This document shows, piece by piece, positions 21,950 through 32,820 of a stretch of DNA of 64,000 nt. The stretch is taken from assembly GCA_944470555.2 (NCBI GenBank), contig OX104128.1, forward strand, positions 41,027,920-41,091,919, given 5' to 3'. Positions within the stretch are counted from its first letter, which is position 1, and every line of letters starts with the position of its first letter. This DNA comes from Heterobilharzia americana (lineage: Eukaryota; Platyhelminthes; Trematoda; Strigeidida; Schistosomatidae). A program made the position numbers and the translations under genes. The notes under the pieces are model-generated. The model worked only from the letters and a program-made list of their open reading frames with translations. It did no database searches and was not told the origin of the DNA.

Positions 21950-22750
21950 CTAGATAAATGCAGTGGGGTCTGGAGACCACTGCGTATAGCAATGAAGTCA
22001 CACCTTCGGATAGTAAGAAAGTGGTACTTAGGGTTGTGTTCTAGTGACCTTCTTTATGAGGTTTCACTCAAGTTTTAGGCTCAGCTGTAAGTTCCAGGCC
22101 GGTCTTCTAACGTCCCAACACAAACCTGGTGGATCGACTCCTTTGCCGAACAGGAAACATGCAGGCAATGCATCTACATGAAAACGAAAACTCTTGCCAA
22201 AGTTTTCTGTTAGCACCCCGTCAAACCGATCAATGTTATCTCAGAACCCTCTCAACTGTCAGGCTCTAACGCATCCACAATCTCTAGGTAGTCAGTTCGG
22301 TAACCGTACTCATGCCGTGGACAGACATTCATAGAATGCGTCGCACTGAAGTCTGTACAACCTTTCAGACCTAAGTGCAGCTCATCTTCCCTATAATATA
22401 TCCTTCTTGGTGACCTGGTGTCTGAACCTATTATGCTGAAAGATTCACAGCGATGGCTCACTTCGAGCTGCTGAGTTACAGGCAAAGTTAAAGCTAACGA
22501 CAGTGGCATTCCGAGCCGAATATCGCTCGCCTTTGCAAGGGAGGACTAAACACATCTGTAGGGATTGCTTCAACAAGTGAATATCGGAATCAAAAAGCTG
22601 GATTCATCTTACCTTTAAGTCTCAATGCTCCCAGTGCACTGCATGGGATCCTGAGGGCAAACAACACCGTCCGTGCATTTTAGACTCCCACCACTGATCT
22701 TGTGCCTATGAATCTCATCGACCAGTGATTTCACTTAATCAACTTAATGG
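21950..22750. other. GC-richer unclassified segment
   Basis: Visibly richer in G+C than its surroundings (for example GGTCTGGAGACCACTGCG), with a minus-strand frame at 22509-22252 of no recognisable family. It may be part of an LTR element, because C-rich, stop-poor stretches of this kind are unusual in these introns. I cannot name it. Confidence 0.3.
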
Positions 22751-23390
22751 TGTATTTGCTGATATCCAGGGGAGCTACGAAGAGCCTCACCGTCGTACAC
22801 AGCTACTCTCGACCCGTAACTCTGGAGCATAATATATTCCTAGTCTTCATGAGTTAGCAACACGAACCTTGCACCAATTAGCCGTGCTGTGTAAAGTTTC
22901 ACGCTGACGCCCTGGTACGTATATTTGAAGGGGATCTATGCCACATATGGATTTTTAAAACTTCAGTTTTCTATGAGAACCATTCAGTTAACGGTTCACG
23001 CATGCCATTAGGATGAAATCCATGAAAGTTAGGTGTACACGCTTTTTTATTGAGTCACATAAGTGGTTAAGATATGCAACTTGAAGTGAATTTAAAAGAT
23101 TGGCTTATAGCATTTTCTCAATACTAAGTGTGTAATACAGTATTAGATACTTCTTCTTGAGGATTTCTTCCGAAATGAGGTAAATTCAGATAAGTCAATA
23201 GGATACAGGAGGAACCATTTTTGGATAGCAATTGAAATCAGTCAAATAAAAGTGGTTGATATTCGATTATTGATTGTGACTGGTCGTTGAATTCAGTTTA
23301 TGAAGCGATCTTATCGCCAAACACTTTGTCTTGAAAATGATCGAAAGCAACTTCTTGTGTTGATTATACAAATCCATTTGATTTATCAGT
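22751..23390. other. No recognisable feature before LINE B1
   Basis: Intron sequence with no recognised repeat. It ends with the left copy of the B1 target-site duplication. Confidence 0.4.
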
Positions 23391-23400
23391 TGTTTACAAG
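23391..23400 (+). repeat. Target-site duplication, left copy
   Basis: TGTTTACAAG, repeated exactly at 27357-27366 on the other side of the LINE. This fixes the element borders. The first TG of the right copy could also be read as part of the TGA-rich tail. Confidence 0.8.
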
Positions 23401-23731
23401 CCCTCCGTTTCCCGACCGATAGCTGCTACCTTGACGTGGTGGTCGGGCTTGCATATCACAATGACCCAACGAGCTATGCTGGTGGAACGCTTGTTCCCTC
23501 GAGGTCCTACCATACCAGAAAGGTCTGTTGGGTAGTGGTTAGACGAAAAGCAGTTACCGTTATAGTGTAAATTGCTACACTATGATGGGGGTCTGAGGGC
23601 GAAGTCGTACTGCTGCTAGCTGGATGGGGTGTGACAGCAGTAAGGTGTTTCCCTTGGATGACCAGCAGTGCCATGCTGATGCTGCCTTCTCAGTGGAAGG
23701 GGGGGTTAGAAAAGGTCGGCCCCAAAAATAA

Positions 23732-26554
23732 CACACTCCACCACGCCCCACGGTCTGCCGGGCCGGCGGTGTTGGTTCACTTGTCGTTTCCTTTCGCTCA
23801 TCCGGCCCCAAAAATACAAAAATTCAAAATAATCATACTCAAAAGGCTGGGTGTGACAGGCCTCAAGCAGATGTCCGATGGGCTCTGCGGTCACACAAAT
23901 CTCTTTCAGGTACCTTAAGAAGAAATAGCCTTCCACGGTGTGGGCAGCCGGGAAGTGTCAACCGCCCTCACAACTCTGTCAGCACCCAAGTTTCTTCTGA
24001 CTGCTATCCTCCTCCTCCATCATTACCTTCTAATCTTCCTTCACGTCTCTTAATTAATGATGCTGCATCATCTTCAATTTCTCCTACCTCTGCAGCCTTC
24101 GACAACGATCTGAGTCCACAGAACAGCGTCCCTGGTCTCCTTAAACCACGCTCCAAATTACATATTGGAGCCTTCAATGTCCGCACCCTCCGTCAAATTG
24201 GCCAACAGGCTTCGTTGGCAAAGACTCTAGCAACTCGAGGCATGGATGTGTGCTGTGTTTGTGAGACACGCATACAGGACCCAAGTGTGGTTATTCACCT
24301 GACCTCTCCTGACCAATCTGGTGAATCTGCAAAATTCACCCTTCGAGTTTCTGGAGATTCGATAGCTAGCTCTCGTGGTCTTGCAGGTGTAGGTATAGCA
24401 TTAAGCACCAGGGCAGAAAACTCACTACTAGACTGGATCCCAGTTGATAGTCGCCTCTGCGCTATGAGGCTGAACGGCACAGTGAGAACTAAAAGGAATA
24501 GTGAGACTCGCCGTTGTCTCTTTGTAATCTCTGCTTACGCACCCACTGACTGTAGTTCGGATGAAGTGAAGGACGAGTTCTACCATAAACTGTCTAACCT
24601 CCTCTCGAAAGCCAAACGTTCGGACGTAGTGGTTGTTGCAGGTGACCTCAACGCACAGGTGGGTAGACTGAGTGAGGCAGAAAGGCACTTAGGTGGCACT
24701 TTCGGAATCCCAGCTGAACGTACAGATAACGGTGATCGCCTATTACAACTATGCTCAGATAACCGCCTATTTTTAGCCAGCACAAATTTCAGACATAAAG
24801 AAAGGCACTGTCTGACCTGGCGTCCACCGAGCTCGACTCAGCGATGGACACAGATAGACCACATTGCTATTAGTCATCGCTGGAGAGGATCGGTGGAAGA
24901 CTGCCGCTCCTTCTGGAGTACGTGTTTGGACAGCGATCATGCGTTGGTCCGAGCACGTATATGCCTGCGTCTCAATGGACGTAGAAAAAATTTGGCAACA
25001 AAACCACTACGAGTTCTGCTGGACAACGAAAACACCAAAGCCGTGTTCAGTGAGAAGTTGGCTAGGCAGTTATCGGAACAAAAGACTGTCACTCATCCAG
25101 AAGAAGCTTGGTGCCATCTTCAGTCTACTGTAAAAGCAGCACTGGAGACTGTAGCCGACTCCAAGATAATGGCTAAAAAGAGCCAGTGGATATCAGCAGC
25201 TTCTTCCAAACTAATGGATGCACGTGAATGCATCCCTGCAGGCTCTGAGTACAATGAAGAGCGAGCGCAACTTAAAAATAAACTGACGAAAAGTCTGCGC
25301 AACGATCGTGAACAGTGGTGGGCAGCAAAGGCTAAAGAGATGGAAAAGGCAGCGGCGATCGGTAACAGTAGACAGTTATTTAGACTTATTAAGGAGACTG
25401 GGGGGAAATGGTCAACAACAGTTAGTGAGGTTATAGCGGAGAAGGACGGATCGGCGATTCACTCGCAGGGAAGGCGACTGGGACGATGGGCAGAACACTT
25501 TGAGGAACAGTTTAACTGGCCTCCAGCCACCATTGCGCTGCCCGCTATCCAGTCGGACCCTGAATGGGACATAGAGACAGGTCCCCCAACACTAGAAGAA
25601 GTTGAGAAAGCGGTAGGTAGCCTGAAACGGGGAAGGGCAGCAGGACCAGACGGACTACCTGCTGAGGTATACAAGAATGGTGGTAGAGTTCTCTTAGTCA
25701 GGCTAACGGAAGTGTTAGCCAGTATATGGGAATCAAATACGATCCCCTCCGACTGGTCTAAGTCACTCATCATCCCAGTCTTCAAGAAAGGCGAGAAGTC
25801 CTCTTGTGATAACCACAGAGGAATCAGCCTGACAAACATAGTGTCTAAGATCCTAAGTTCTATAATTCTCCGACGCCTGAGTGGAGCTCGGGAACAGCAA
25901 GCCCGAGAAAACCAGGCAGGCTTTAGACCTGGCCGTGGATGTATCGACCAAATATTCACACTGCGCCAGGTCCTGGAACATAGGCATGCTTACAGACGCC
26001 CGACAATAGCTGTATTTCTCGACCTGAAGGCGGCATTTGACTCCGTTGATCGAGAAGTCTTATGGCAGTGTCTGTCACTGAAAGGCGTGCCTAGTAAGTA
26101 CATCACCTTATTGAAAGCTCTCTACTCGAACACTTGTGGGCATGTTAGAGCCTATGGTGAGTTGTCCAGGGAGCTATACTCATCAAGTGGTGTCCGTCAA
26201 GGATGCCCACTATCCCCATTCTTATTTAATTTTATCATAGATATTCTTATGGAGGTTTCCCTCTCGTCACCTAATTACAAAGACGTTGACCGGATCACAG
26301 GTGAATTTTCCTTAGATCTAGAATATGCAGATGACATAGTCCTGTTAGGTGAAGACGCTGACAAGATGCAGAGTCTTCTGAACACTTTGAGTGGGAATTT
26401 GAGAATGTTTGGGATGCGATTTTCACCACCCAAATGCAAATTTTTGCTCCAGGACTGGTCTTCAGCGGTACCGCGGTTAACAATAGAGAGTGAAGTGGTT
26501 GAGTGTGTTGACCACTTCACTTACCTGGGAAGTAGGATCAACCCGGTGGGTTAG
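23732..26554 (+). CDS. LINE B1 endonuclease-reverse transcriptase, main frame
   Basis: The frame is open from 23732, with no in-frame ATG before 24242. The first EN motif (GAFNVRTLRQIGQQASLAKT) lies at 24169-24230, so the true start is upstream of that ATG and may use a non-AUG or 5'-UTR start. APE-type endonuclease: CETRIQD, VVAGDLNAQVG (about 24636), DSDHALVRARI (about 24927, catalytic Asp/His). RT: LKRGRAAGPDGLPAEV (about 25624), ENQAGFRPGRGCIDQI (about 25907), FLDLKAAFDSVDRE (about 26017, motif A), GVRQGCPLSPFLFN (26189) and LEYADDIVLLGEDADK (about 26321, catalytic YADD). All catalytic residues are present. The frame ends in TAG at 26552 by frameshift. Confidence 0.88.
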   Translation, partial: HTPPRPTVCRAGGVGSLVVSFRSSGPKNTKIQNNHTQKAGCDRPQADVRWALRSHKSLSGTLRRNSLPRCGQPGSVNRPHNSVSTQVSSDCYPPPPSLPSNLPSRLLINDAASSSISPTSAAFDNDLSPQNSVPGLLKPRSKLHIGAFNVRTLRQIGQQASLAKTLATRGMDVCCVCETRIQDPSVVIHLTSPDQSGESAKFTLRVSGDSIASSRGLAGVGIALSTRAENSLLDWIPVDSRLCAMRLNGTVRTKRNSETRRCLFVISAYAPTDCSSDEVKDEFYHKLSNLLSKAKRSDVVVVAGDLNAQVGRLSEAERHLGGTFGIPAERTDNGDRLLQLCSDNRLFLASTNFRHKERHCLTWRPPSSTQRWTQIDHIAISHRWRGSVEDCRSFWSTCLDSDHALVRARICLRLNGRRKNLATKPLRVLLDNENTKAVFSEKLARQLSEQKTVTHPEEAWCHLQSTVKAALETVADSKIMAKKSQWISAASSKLMDARECIPAGSEYNEERAQLKNKLTKSLRNDREQWWAAKAKEMEKAAAIGNSRQLFRLIKETGGKWSTTVSEVIAEKDGSAIHSQGRRLGRWAEHFEEQFNWPPATIALPAIQSDPEWDIETGPPTLEEVEKAVGSLKRGRAAGPDGLPAEVYKNGGRVLLVRLTEVLASIWESNTIPSDWSKSLIIPVFKKGEKSSCDNHRGISLTNIVSKILSSIILRRLSGAREQQARENQAGFRPGRGCIDQIFTLRQVLEHRHAYRRPTIAVFLDLKAAFDSVDREVLWQCLSLKGVPSKYITLLKALYSNTCGHVRAYGELSRELYSSSGVRQGCPLSPFLFNFIIDILMEVSLSSPNYKDVDRITGEFSLDLEYADDIVLLGEDADKMQSLLNTLSGNLRMFGMRFSPPKCKFLLQDWSSAVPRLTIESEVVECVDHFTYLGSRINPVG

Positions 26555-27159
26555 TTGCCGATGAGATTTCTGCACGGATACAAAAGGCTCGATTGGCTTT
26601 TGCCAATTTGCGCCACCTATGGCGCCGCCGTGATATTCGTTTGTCTATTAAGGGTCGCGTGTACTGCACAGCAGTCCGCTCTGTTCTACTGTATGGCTGT
26701 GAAACATGGCCATTGAAAGTGGAAGACATGAGAAGGTTACAGGTATTTGACCACCGTTGCCTTCGTAGTATAGGACGTATTCCGTGGTGTCACCATGTGA
26801 GTAATGCAGAAGTTAGGTGTAGAGTTTTAGGGAGAAGAGGTAAGTCAGTCGACGAGGTTGTGAACCTTCATCGACTGAGATGGTTGGGACACGTACTACG
26901 TATGCCTAGTCACCGATTGCCTCGTCACACAATGTTGGCTGAGGTGGGTTCAGGCTGGAAAAAGGCCCGAGGTGGCCAGACTAAAACATGGCACCAATGT
27001 ATGAAGTCTCTGACTGTTGGTTTAAGCCATGTAGGACGATGCAGACTAGGTGGTTGGGGTCCACGGGACAAGAGGAACCAGTGGTTGGAGACCCTAGGTG
27101 ATATGGCTCAGAACCGAAGTCAGTGGCGCAGATGTATACACACATTATCCTCATCTTAA
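26542..27159 (+). CDS. LINE B1 C-terminal domain, continued after frameshift
   Basis: After the break the product continues in another frame: PGGLVADEISARIQKARLAF, GCETWPLKVEDMRRLQVFDH, LHRLRWLGHVLRMPSHRLPR, and ends SQWRRCIHTLSSS before the 3' UTR. In the family this domain is fused to the RT. In other copies (55200, 21240) the same junction reads through, so a 1-nt deletion near 26541 best explains the break. Programmed frameshifting is possible but has no slippery-site support. The first ATG in this frame is at 26593. Confidence 0.85.
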   Translation, partial: PGGLVADEISARIQKARLAFANLRHLWRRRDIRLSIKGRVYCTAVRSVLLYGCETWPLKVEDMRRLQVFDHRCLRSIGRIPWCHHVSNAEVRCRVLGRRGKSVDEVVNLHRLRWLGHVLRMPSHRLPRHTMLAEVGSGWKKARGGQTKTWHQCMKSLTVGLSHVGRCRLGGWGPRDKRNQWLETLGDMAQNRSQWRRCIHTLSSS

Positions 27160-27356
27160 CAACGCTATACCGAATCTCACTATTTTGTCACTCCTCTTTC
27201 CTTTCTTCTCATACTTTATATTTCTTTTGACTGCATTCACTTATCTTCATCCTTCACCTCACTACCTTTTTACTTGATGTGCTGATATGAGGTGTGGCAA
27301 CTCGGACCGTTACGCAGTAATGCCTGGTCCTATGTTGATAATGATGATGATGATGA

Positions 27357-27366
27357 TGTTTACAAG
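27357..27366 (+). repeat. Target-site duplication, right copy
   Basis: TGTTTACAAG, identical to 23391-23400. Confidence 0.8.
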
Positions 27367-27529
27367 TTGTCATTAGTTAAGTTTTGTTACTTTAAAGCAG
27401 TATACTCTTGGATACATGTTTCTTTCTGACAACATTTATTATTGTCTAACTGAAAACTTATAAATATTTTGCTTATTACAAATGCATATTTTTTTTCTGA
27501 TATTTGCTTGCACATACTTGTGTATTTAG

Positions 27530-27661
27530 CATAAATTTTGTGCCAAGTGCACATCACGTTGGTGTAATGCATTCACTACTTGCCCATCGTGTAATCAAGA
27601 ATTCAAGGCGAACTCAAAATGGCGTGATGGATCTACAGATTTATACATTCAGTTTTATTAA
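27530..27661 (+). CDS. RNFT: RNFT-like terminal exon: second half of RING and C-terminus
   Basis: Begins after a TTGTGTATTTAG acceptor in phase 0 and runs 43 codons to TAA. HKFCAKC supplies the His and two Cys, and TTCPSC the last Cys pair, completing C3HC4 with the exon at 14312. The tail SKWRDGSTDLYIQFY matches the diagnostic RNFT1/RNFT2 ending (KWKDGAT, then an aromatic/Gln end), which argues for RNFT over RNF141 or other RING genes. The coding end is only 164 bp beyond the right target-site duplication of LINE B1, so the insertion just missed the exon. No AATAAA was recognised close by. Confidence 0.9.
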   Translation, partial: HKFCAKCTSRWCNAFTTCPSCNQEFKANSKWRDGSTDLYIQFY

Positions 27662-29189
27662 AAGATAATGATTTATTTCCCTTTCAGCATTCTTTAAATC
27701 TTTCTATAGAAAAAAAATCAAAAAATTCTTGATGTATATTGAATAGTTTGCCTAAGTTTTATGTGTTCACTTATTTCCATATAAGCTTGTGTTTATTATT
27801 GTCTTCTAAATGTGTTTTAATGGCTGTGAGAAAAGTGAATTTTATCTTGGAACATGATGATACTTTTTTAAAAAGGTTTTCTCTGTCTACTGATTAACAT
27901 TTGTTAGTAGTGTGTTTATCTTCTCACTGTTTGTTTCATTATATGTTTTGTTATATTTTAAAAGGCAAAAAAGTCAAGAAAAATTTAATATGCTGATTTC
28001 CTTGCCTTGCTTGTTTTATTTGCAAAAAGAAGCTTAAAGATATGTATCAAAAAGTGAGCAGAAAATTAACTTGAATTTTAGTATGATGATACGATAGTTA
28101 ACTTAAGTTGATACAACATATTTGGATTCATTTAAAACAATTCTCATAGTATGTTCTATGATTAGCTTTTTCTAAAGAGGAATTTTAAAGCTTTAAAAAT
28201 GATGTAATTTGCTCGTAAATTTTCTGAGGATTAGTTATTAAAAAGATGAAGGGGTACAGCTGACCAGCTTAAAATTAAGTGATTATACCTGTCTAGTGTG
28301 GGCGTAGTTGCAGTGGTTTTTCGAATAGTGATAATAATGATCATAATTCTTGCATACAACTTTCACACTTATTTTGGTTCAAGTCATCGTTTTAACGAAT
28401 CATTTTTGAACAGTCTGGTCAATAATTAATTCTAGTAGCTTACGTTAAACAGCAATAGTGCAGTTGTTGATAACTGTTGATGTATTTTTCCCCTTATATG
28501 GTACTCCTGATTCTAAGGTCGTAATTATTGTCGCCATCGTAGCCAGTGCAGGTACCACCTCAAATGGCATTTCAGTGACCACGTTTTACCAACCTGCTGT
28601 ATCTGTTTACAGTGGGAAGTAATAGGTATGAGTTTGGGCATACTGGATGTTTGATATACTTATAAAACGGTTGACATTCAGCGTGGTGACCATCTAATGA
28701 TTTGAATATTATGAACCAAGCTTATTGCGAATCATTAGTTGCCTGGAATGATGTAGATACTTCGACTTTATATATTACTGAGCCACATTATCACGTGGAA
28801 CCCCATTAGATATTAATCCAAAACATCCCTAATTTTTCCAAGCATTTAGTGTATCAGAGGAAAGACAATACACGCAAATTGTTTCGGTTACTTTTACCCA
28901 CTCAATTAGTGCATAGTGTTTGGATCCCTAAACTCTCAGTGATCATGTTTCACCTCCACAGTTCACTTACCTTATTTGACTGGGCATTAAACTGAACTCA
29001 CCAGTTTACGTTACTCACTTCAAAAGTTCTTCAGTAGACATATTTGGTTCCTTATATTTTCTGCCGGTGACAGGAAATGCTTAATCTGTTTTCTGGAAAA
29101 TCTTATAGGATGTATATTTGTTTACTTTATGTATCCGATTGCTTCGGTATTTATTTACTTATTCATGTATTAACTTGATTGATGTGCGC
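27662..29189. other. 3' flank of the RNFT-like gene; nothing else recognised
   Basis: AT-rich, presumably 3' UTR then intergenic. No frame or repeat recognised. Confidence 0.45.
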
Positions 29190-29460
29190 ATCCAGATCCA
29201 CTGCCTACTTCGACGTGCCATGCTACAAGGAGTTGGATTAGGTTGGAAGAAGGCCAGACGAAAGACGTGAAAGCAGTAGGTGGAATCCTCTACTGTTGAT
29301 GTGAACCGAGTTGGGAGATGTGGACTGCCTGTTTGGGGTCCTCAAGACGATCGGAATCAATGGTTGGAGATGCTTGGTGACATATCTGAAAATGGGTCAC
29401 AATGGCACAGTTGTGTTCACTCTTTAACGTCTTATAAAGCTTGAATATATCTACTGACCA
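29190..29460 (+). mobile_element. LINE B-family 3' fragment
   Basis: The plus strand matches the end of the B1 C-terminal domain: CATGCTACAAGGAGTTGG, GGTTGGAAGAAGGCCAGACG, CTGTTTGGGGTCCTCAAGAC, then a TCACAATGGCACAGTTGTG block equivalent to SQWRRC. 5'-truncated and frameshifted. Confidence 0.65.
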
Positions 29461-30517
29461 AATGCTTGTTTTTTCTACGTTGATATCAGTCTTCTTCCAT
29501 CCAATTATTCTTTGCATGCTACCGTAAAGTGTAGCAACTTGTTTTAATGCACTTGTGTATGGGGTTCTACGTTGGCTTTTTCTGCATGTCATCCATGCAG
29601 TATCAAGTTTTCTGAAAATATCTTCAGTCCCCGTTTTCGGAATATATTCGTAGAAATAAATGGTGTTCGCTGTATATTGCAACATCATGAAAGCCGGAAT
29701 GCTGCTTTCGACTCTTTGTGATTTCCTGCGTAGAACCAGAAGTGTGTTAAGAAACTTGAATTATTATGATGGAAGTCTTACTACCTTATATTGAATCGAA
29801 GTTGTTCACCGAGTGTGCAATGTGAACTATCACCACAGCCAACCAGACGTTTTCTGAATAGGCAGAATTACGAAAATTTGTGATTTGGTCAAACTTTTTC
29901 CAGTGATAGTGTTTTTATCACATCAATCTTCTCAAGGTCATGCGCGTATGCGAACTTCCTTCTGCTCGTAGGAATTTCTGACGTATTTATATACCTCAAA
30001 TAGTTCATACGAAAACCTTTCAAAGCTGTTAGTCTTGATAGTGTTGTCAGACGTCCAGATATCTTCCAAAGGCTCCAATCATAAATATACAAGAGCTCTG
30101 AAAATACTTTGGCAATATTTTGAAAAGTTTATATGAAAGCATTCATGGAAACCCTGAAAAGTAAATACATGTATCTGGTGGAATTACTTTCACTTAGGCT
30201 TAAATTTCATAACCCTTGGAAGTATCAATCAGCTTACTGAGTTTAACTTAATAAATGATGGAAAAAATTGATTCAGGTGTCACCTCGTTAATATTGTTTA
30301 TCATGTCCTCATTTCCACAATCTACAGTTATTTAAGGATTATTAAGCAGCTATAATAAATGTTTCTTCGATCAAACAACAAGTGCAGTTTAGTTGCAATG
30401 GACAAAGACAAACGTTTGAATAAATGATTCTAACTATAAATGACTCACCAAGATTCCCTACTGATCGTTCGCAGTAGTACAAAAATAAACTAGCAAATTG
30501 CAAGAAAGTCCTGAGAA
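29461..30517. other. Unclassified sequence with short minus-strand frames
   Basis: Minus-strand frames at 29688-29290 (which overlaps the LINE fragment) and 30092-29889 are not recognised. The first contains KLDTAWMTCRKSQRRTPYTS. They may be remnants of another mobile element, but no diagnostic motif is visible. Confidence 0.3.
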
Positions 30518-31700
30518 ATGTCGAAGTATTCAACTTCTAGCCTTATGCGGTGGATTTCGGTTGTTGCATCTGTATTACTCGTAGGAGGTCCACAAAGTTT
30601 GTACCTCGACAAATTAAAACTGTCTATGGTCAGTTCACTGTTTTGCAAACTTGCTTGTTGGTCGGCAAAATATTTACAACCCACCTGTGTAAAAATGGCT
30701 ACTCGCAGTGTAATAGATACCTTACAATTCGCAGAAATGTTGAAAGACCTAAATATCTGCCAGAAATTTAAGGTTTATTTAGGCATGTCATCTTTATTTA
30801 CAAAACTCTCACCGGAAGAAACTTCAGACAATATATAATTCAATATACAGGGCTATTTTCACTACTAGAGGGTGAACTTAAGACATTTACTGATGTCTAC
30901 AAAATACTTTCAGTGGCATCGGACAGTATCAAGTCTACGGACTCATTTTGATAGCCGTTGTTCTTGATCTTCGTTGATATCTACATAACAGTGTTAGCAA
31001 GTGGCAAAAAATAAAAGTTATCACTCAAGGTCATCCGCCGTTGGGGCAGAAATATTTTTCTTTGATTGTTCAAATTAATTTTACTGAATAACATTGTGCT
31101 TCAACTCATTGGTGATTTGGTGGCTTCATTTTCTGGGTGGAAGCTGTATATAAATACAATGTTTTTTTGTCAAATAAAGTCGTCTCCATTAAGCCAGTCA
31201 CAGTCCCGTCTTTCATCTGATTTTTGCTGCTCAGTGAAGTACCAAGTGTGGGGGAGAACAGTCGCATTACTTGTATCCACTCCAAGTATCTCATTGTGTT
31301 ATTATCCGTCCTGCTGTGACTCAGACACATCAGAGAGCTTAGAACAGACTACATAATCATCGATGTTACGGGATTTTGCGCAAAGTGTGCTGATGATACA
31401 TTTGTATGTGTATTGATGTCGAAAATCCTTTTCGTTTACTGAGTATTTTTGATGAAGCACACGTATATAAAACATTTACAATCAGAAATAAGTGTGGTAG
31501 CTTTCACTTCAAAAACCTTAGTATACAAATTTCTACAAAACGGGAAGATATATTTATTGAAGAGACGAATAAGGTGGGCTACACTTGAACGCCAACAAAT
31601 CTCACCCATTGAGTTACTAAAGATATCTGGTAGAAATACATTTCAACGGTATGTGAAGACTGTTCTCTTAGCAGAAAGTCTAGGAAAAATTAGTCACTGA
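30518..31700 (+). mobile_element. Penelope-like RT fragment P5, split by repeat E
   Basis: The plus strand, 30518-30838, reads LACWSAKYLQPTCV (the PTY-LAKYL position), TLQFAEMLKDLN, and GMSSLFTKLSPEETSDNI, the motif A segment normally DVTSLFTN-P. The next catalytic box, KCADDTFVCV, is at about 31385, and QSEISVVAFTSKTLVYKFLQ at 31477. Between them about 290 bp of repeat E (31075-31360) appears to be inserted. The catalytic DD is retained but the frame is broken. Confidence 0.65.
31075..31360. repeat. Interspersed repeat E, copy 2 (inside P5)
   Basis: Matches 9998-10300 in block order. It sits between RT motifs A and C of the PLE fragment, so it is younger than that element. Confidence 0.45.
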
Positions 31701-32820
31701 CGCCAAACCACCTGCACAAAAGTGGTTGATCACATAAAGTCGATCATAAACATTTAAAGACAGAAACCAAATTAATTAAATGGAGTACAGTTAAGGAACT
31801 CATCTATATACATCTTGCTTTCAGACGGAGGGAAAATCTCCAGAAGAATCACCTACGAAGTTATTTTTATGCTTCAAGGTTTATATGTTTCAACTCAACT
31901 TTTCACTTCGATAGTCGAAACTAGATAAATTCCGATCTATATCCACCAGTTCATGTGCACGTGTCGAAGCGCATACACTGAAGAAACAGAGAAAGGCTTT
32001 CATGTGCATCTCTAAAAGTACCTTTATTAATTTCAAGCTGGTTTTAAATAAAACAATCGCTTACTAATTACTTCATACTAAAATTTGTATGTATTCGTCA
32101 AAATTTATCAAGAGGTAAATGAAACTTGATCTTTTGGGGTTCATTGGAGCAGTTGGTATTAAGAAACAACTGTTAATCTTGCTATATCTTGGTAACTTTG
32201 ACTCTCTCACTCCAACAGGCGCATCTTATTACTCAACCCAATGAAAACCTGTTAACCTTTTGTTAGATGTATGCAACTGATTTTGTCATCTTTTTTAGAA
32301 TATCATCTTTCTTAACCACCACTCATTCTGTTATGTTCTCTAGCAAGTTTATTCTATCAATATCTGACATTTGGACAGTTCTAACAACATCGGATTTTAT
32401 AAATTTAGTTCTCCCTGTACGTGCGATATCTTCACTGAAAGTCACTTTTACAGAAACTAGATTAATCTCTGCATGCAAAATATATTCACTACAGCAATCG
32501 AAACTCGACAGGTTTCTGGCTTATGTGATCTTAAATTGTCACGTACACCTCAGAGCACATACATCAGAAGGACATTGATGAAGATTGAGAGCCGATATCG
32601 TGAACGTATTGCAAATAAAGTAAGAATAAACGTCTTAAAACTTCCACTGTTAAACGTCTGATAGGTACTTGACACAACATCCAGATCTTGAGTCCATTTG
32701 AAATAATCAGCAAAAAAAACTGCTATTTTTCTAATATTCATGGAAGCAACTACCGTCCAAAAGAATTAAACATCTAACTTGTGTATTTAAAAACAAGCAG
32801 TTGTTATTCAGTGCAAACCA
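31701..32820. other. No recognisable feature
   Basis: AT-rich. Frames at 32267-32578 (plus) and 32741-32550 (minus) have no recognisable content. Confidence 0.4.

Larger units (their letters stand above)
23401..27356 (+). mobile_element. Nearly full-length RTE-like LINE, copy B1
   Basis: A 3.96-kb non-LTR retrotransposon in the sense orientation of the RNFT-like gene. It has a GC-rich 5' region (23401-23730, with CTACCTTGACGTGGTGGTC), one long EN-RT frame, a C-terminal domain in another frame, a 3' UTR with GATATGAGGTGTGGCAACTC, and a terminal TGATAATGATGATGATGATG tail, as is usual for RTE-type elements. Perfect 10-bp flanking repeats show a simple target-primed insertion. It is much better preserved than all other B copies here, so it is the youngest. 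One frameshift near 26545 is the only coding break seen. Confidence 0.9.

Noticed and set aside
14312..27661. RNF141-like identity for the split RING gene
   Set aside because: The RING alone could fit, but the C-terminal WRDGST...QFY ending and the hydrophobic exon at 5059 fit RNFT1/RNFT2 better.
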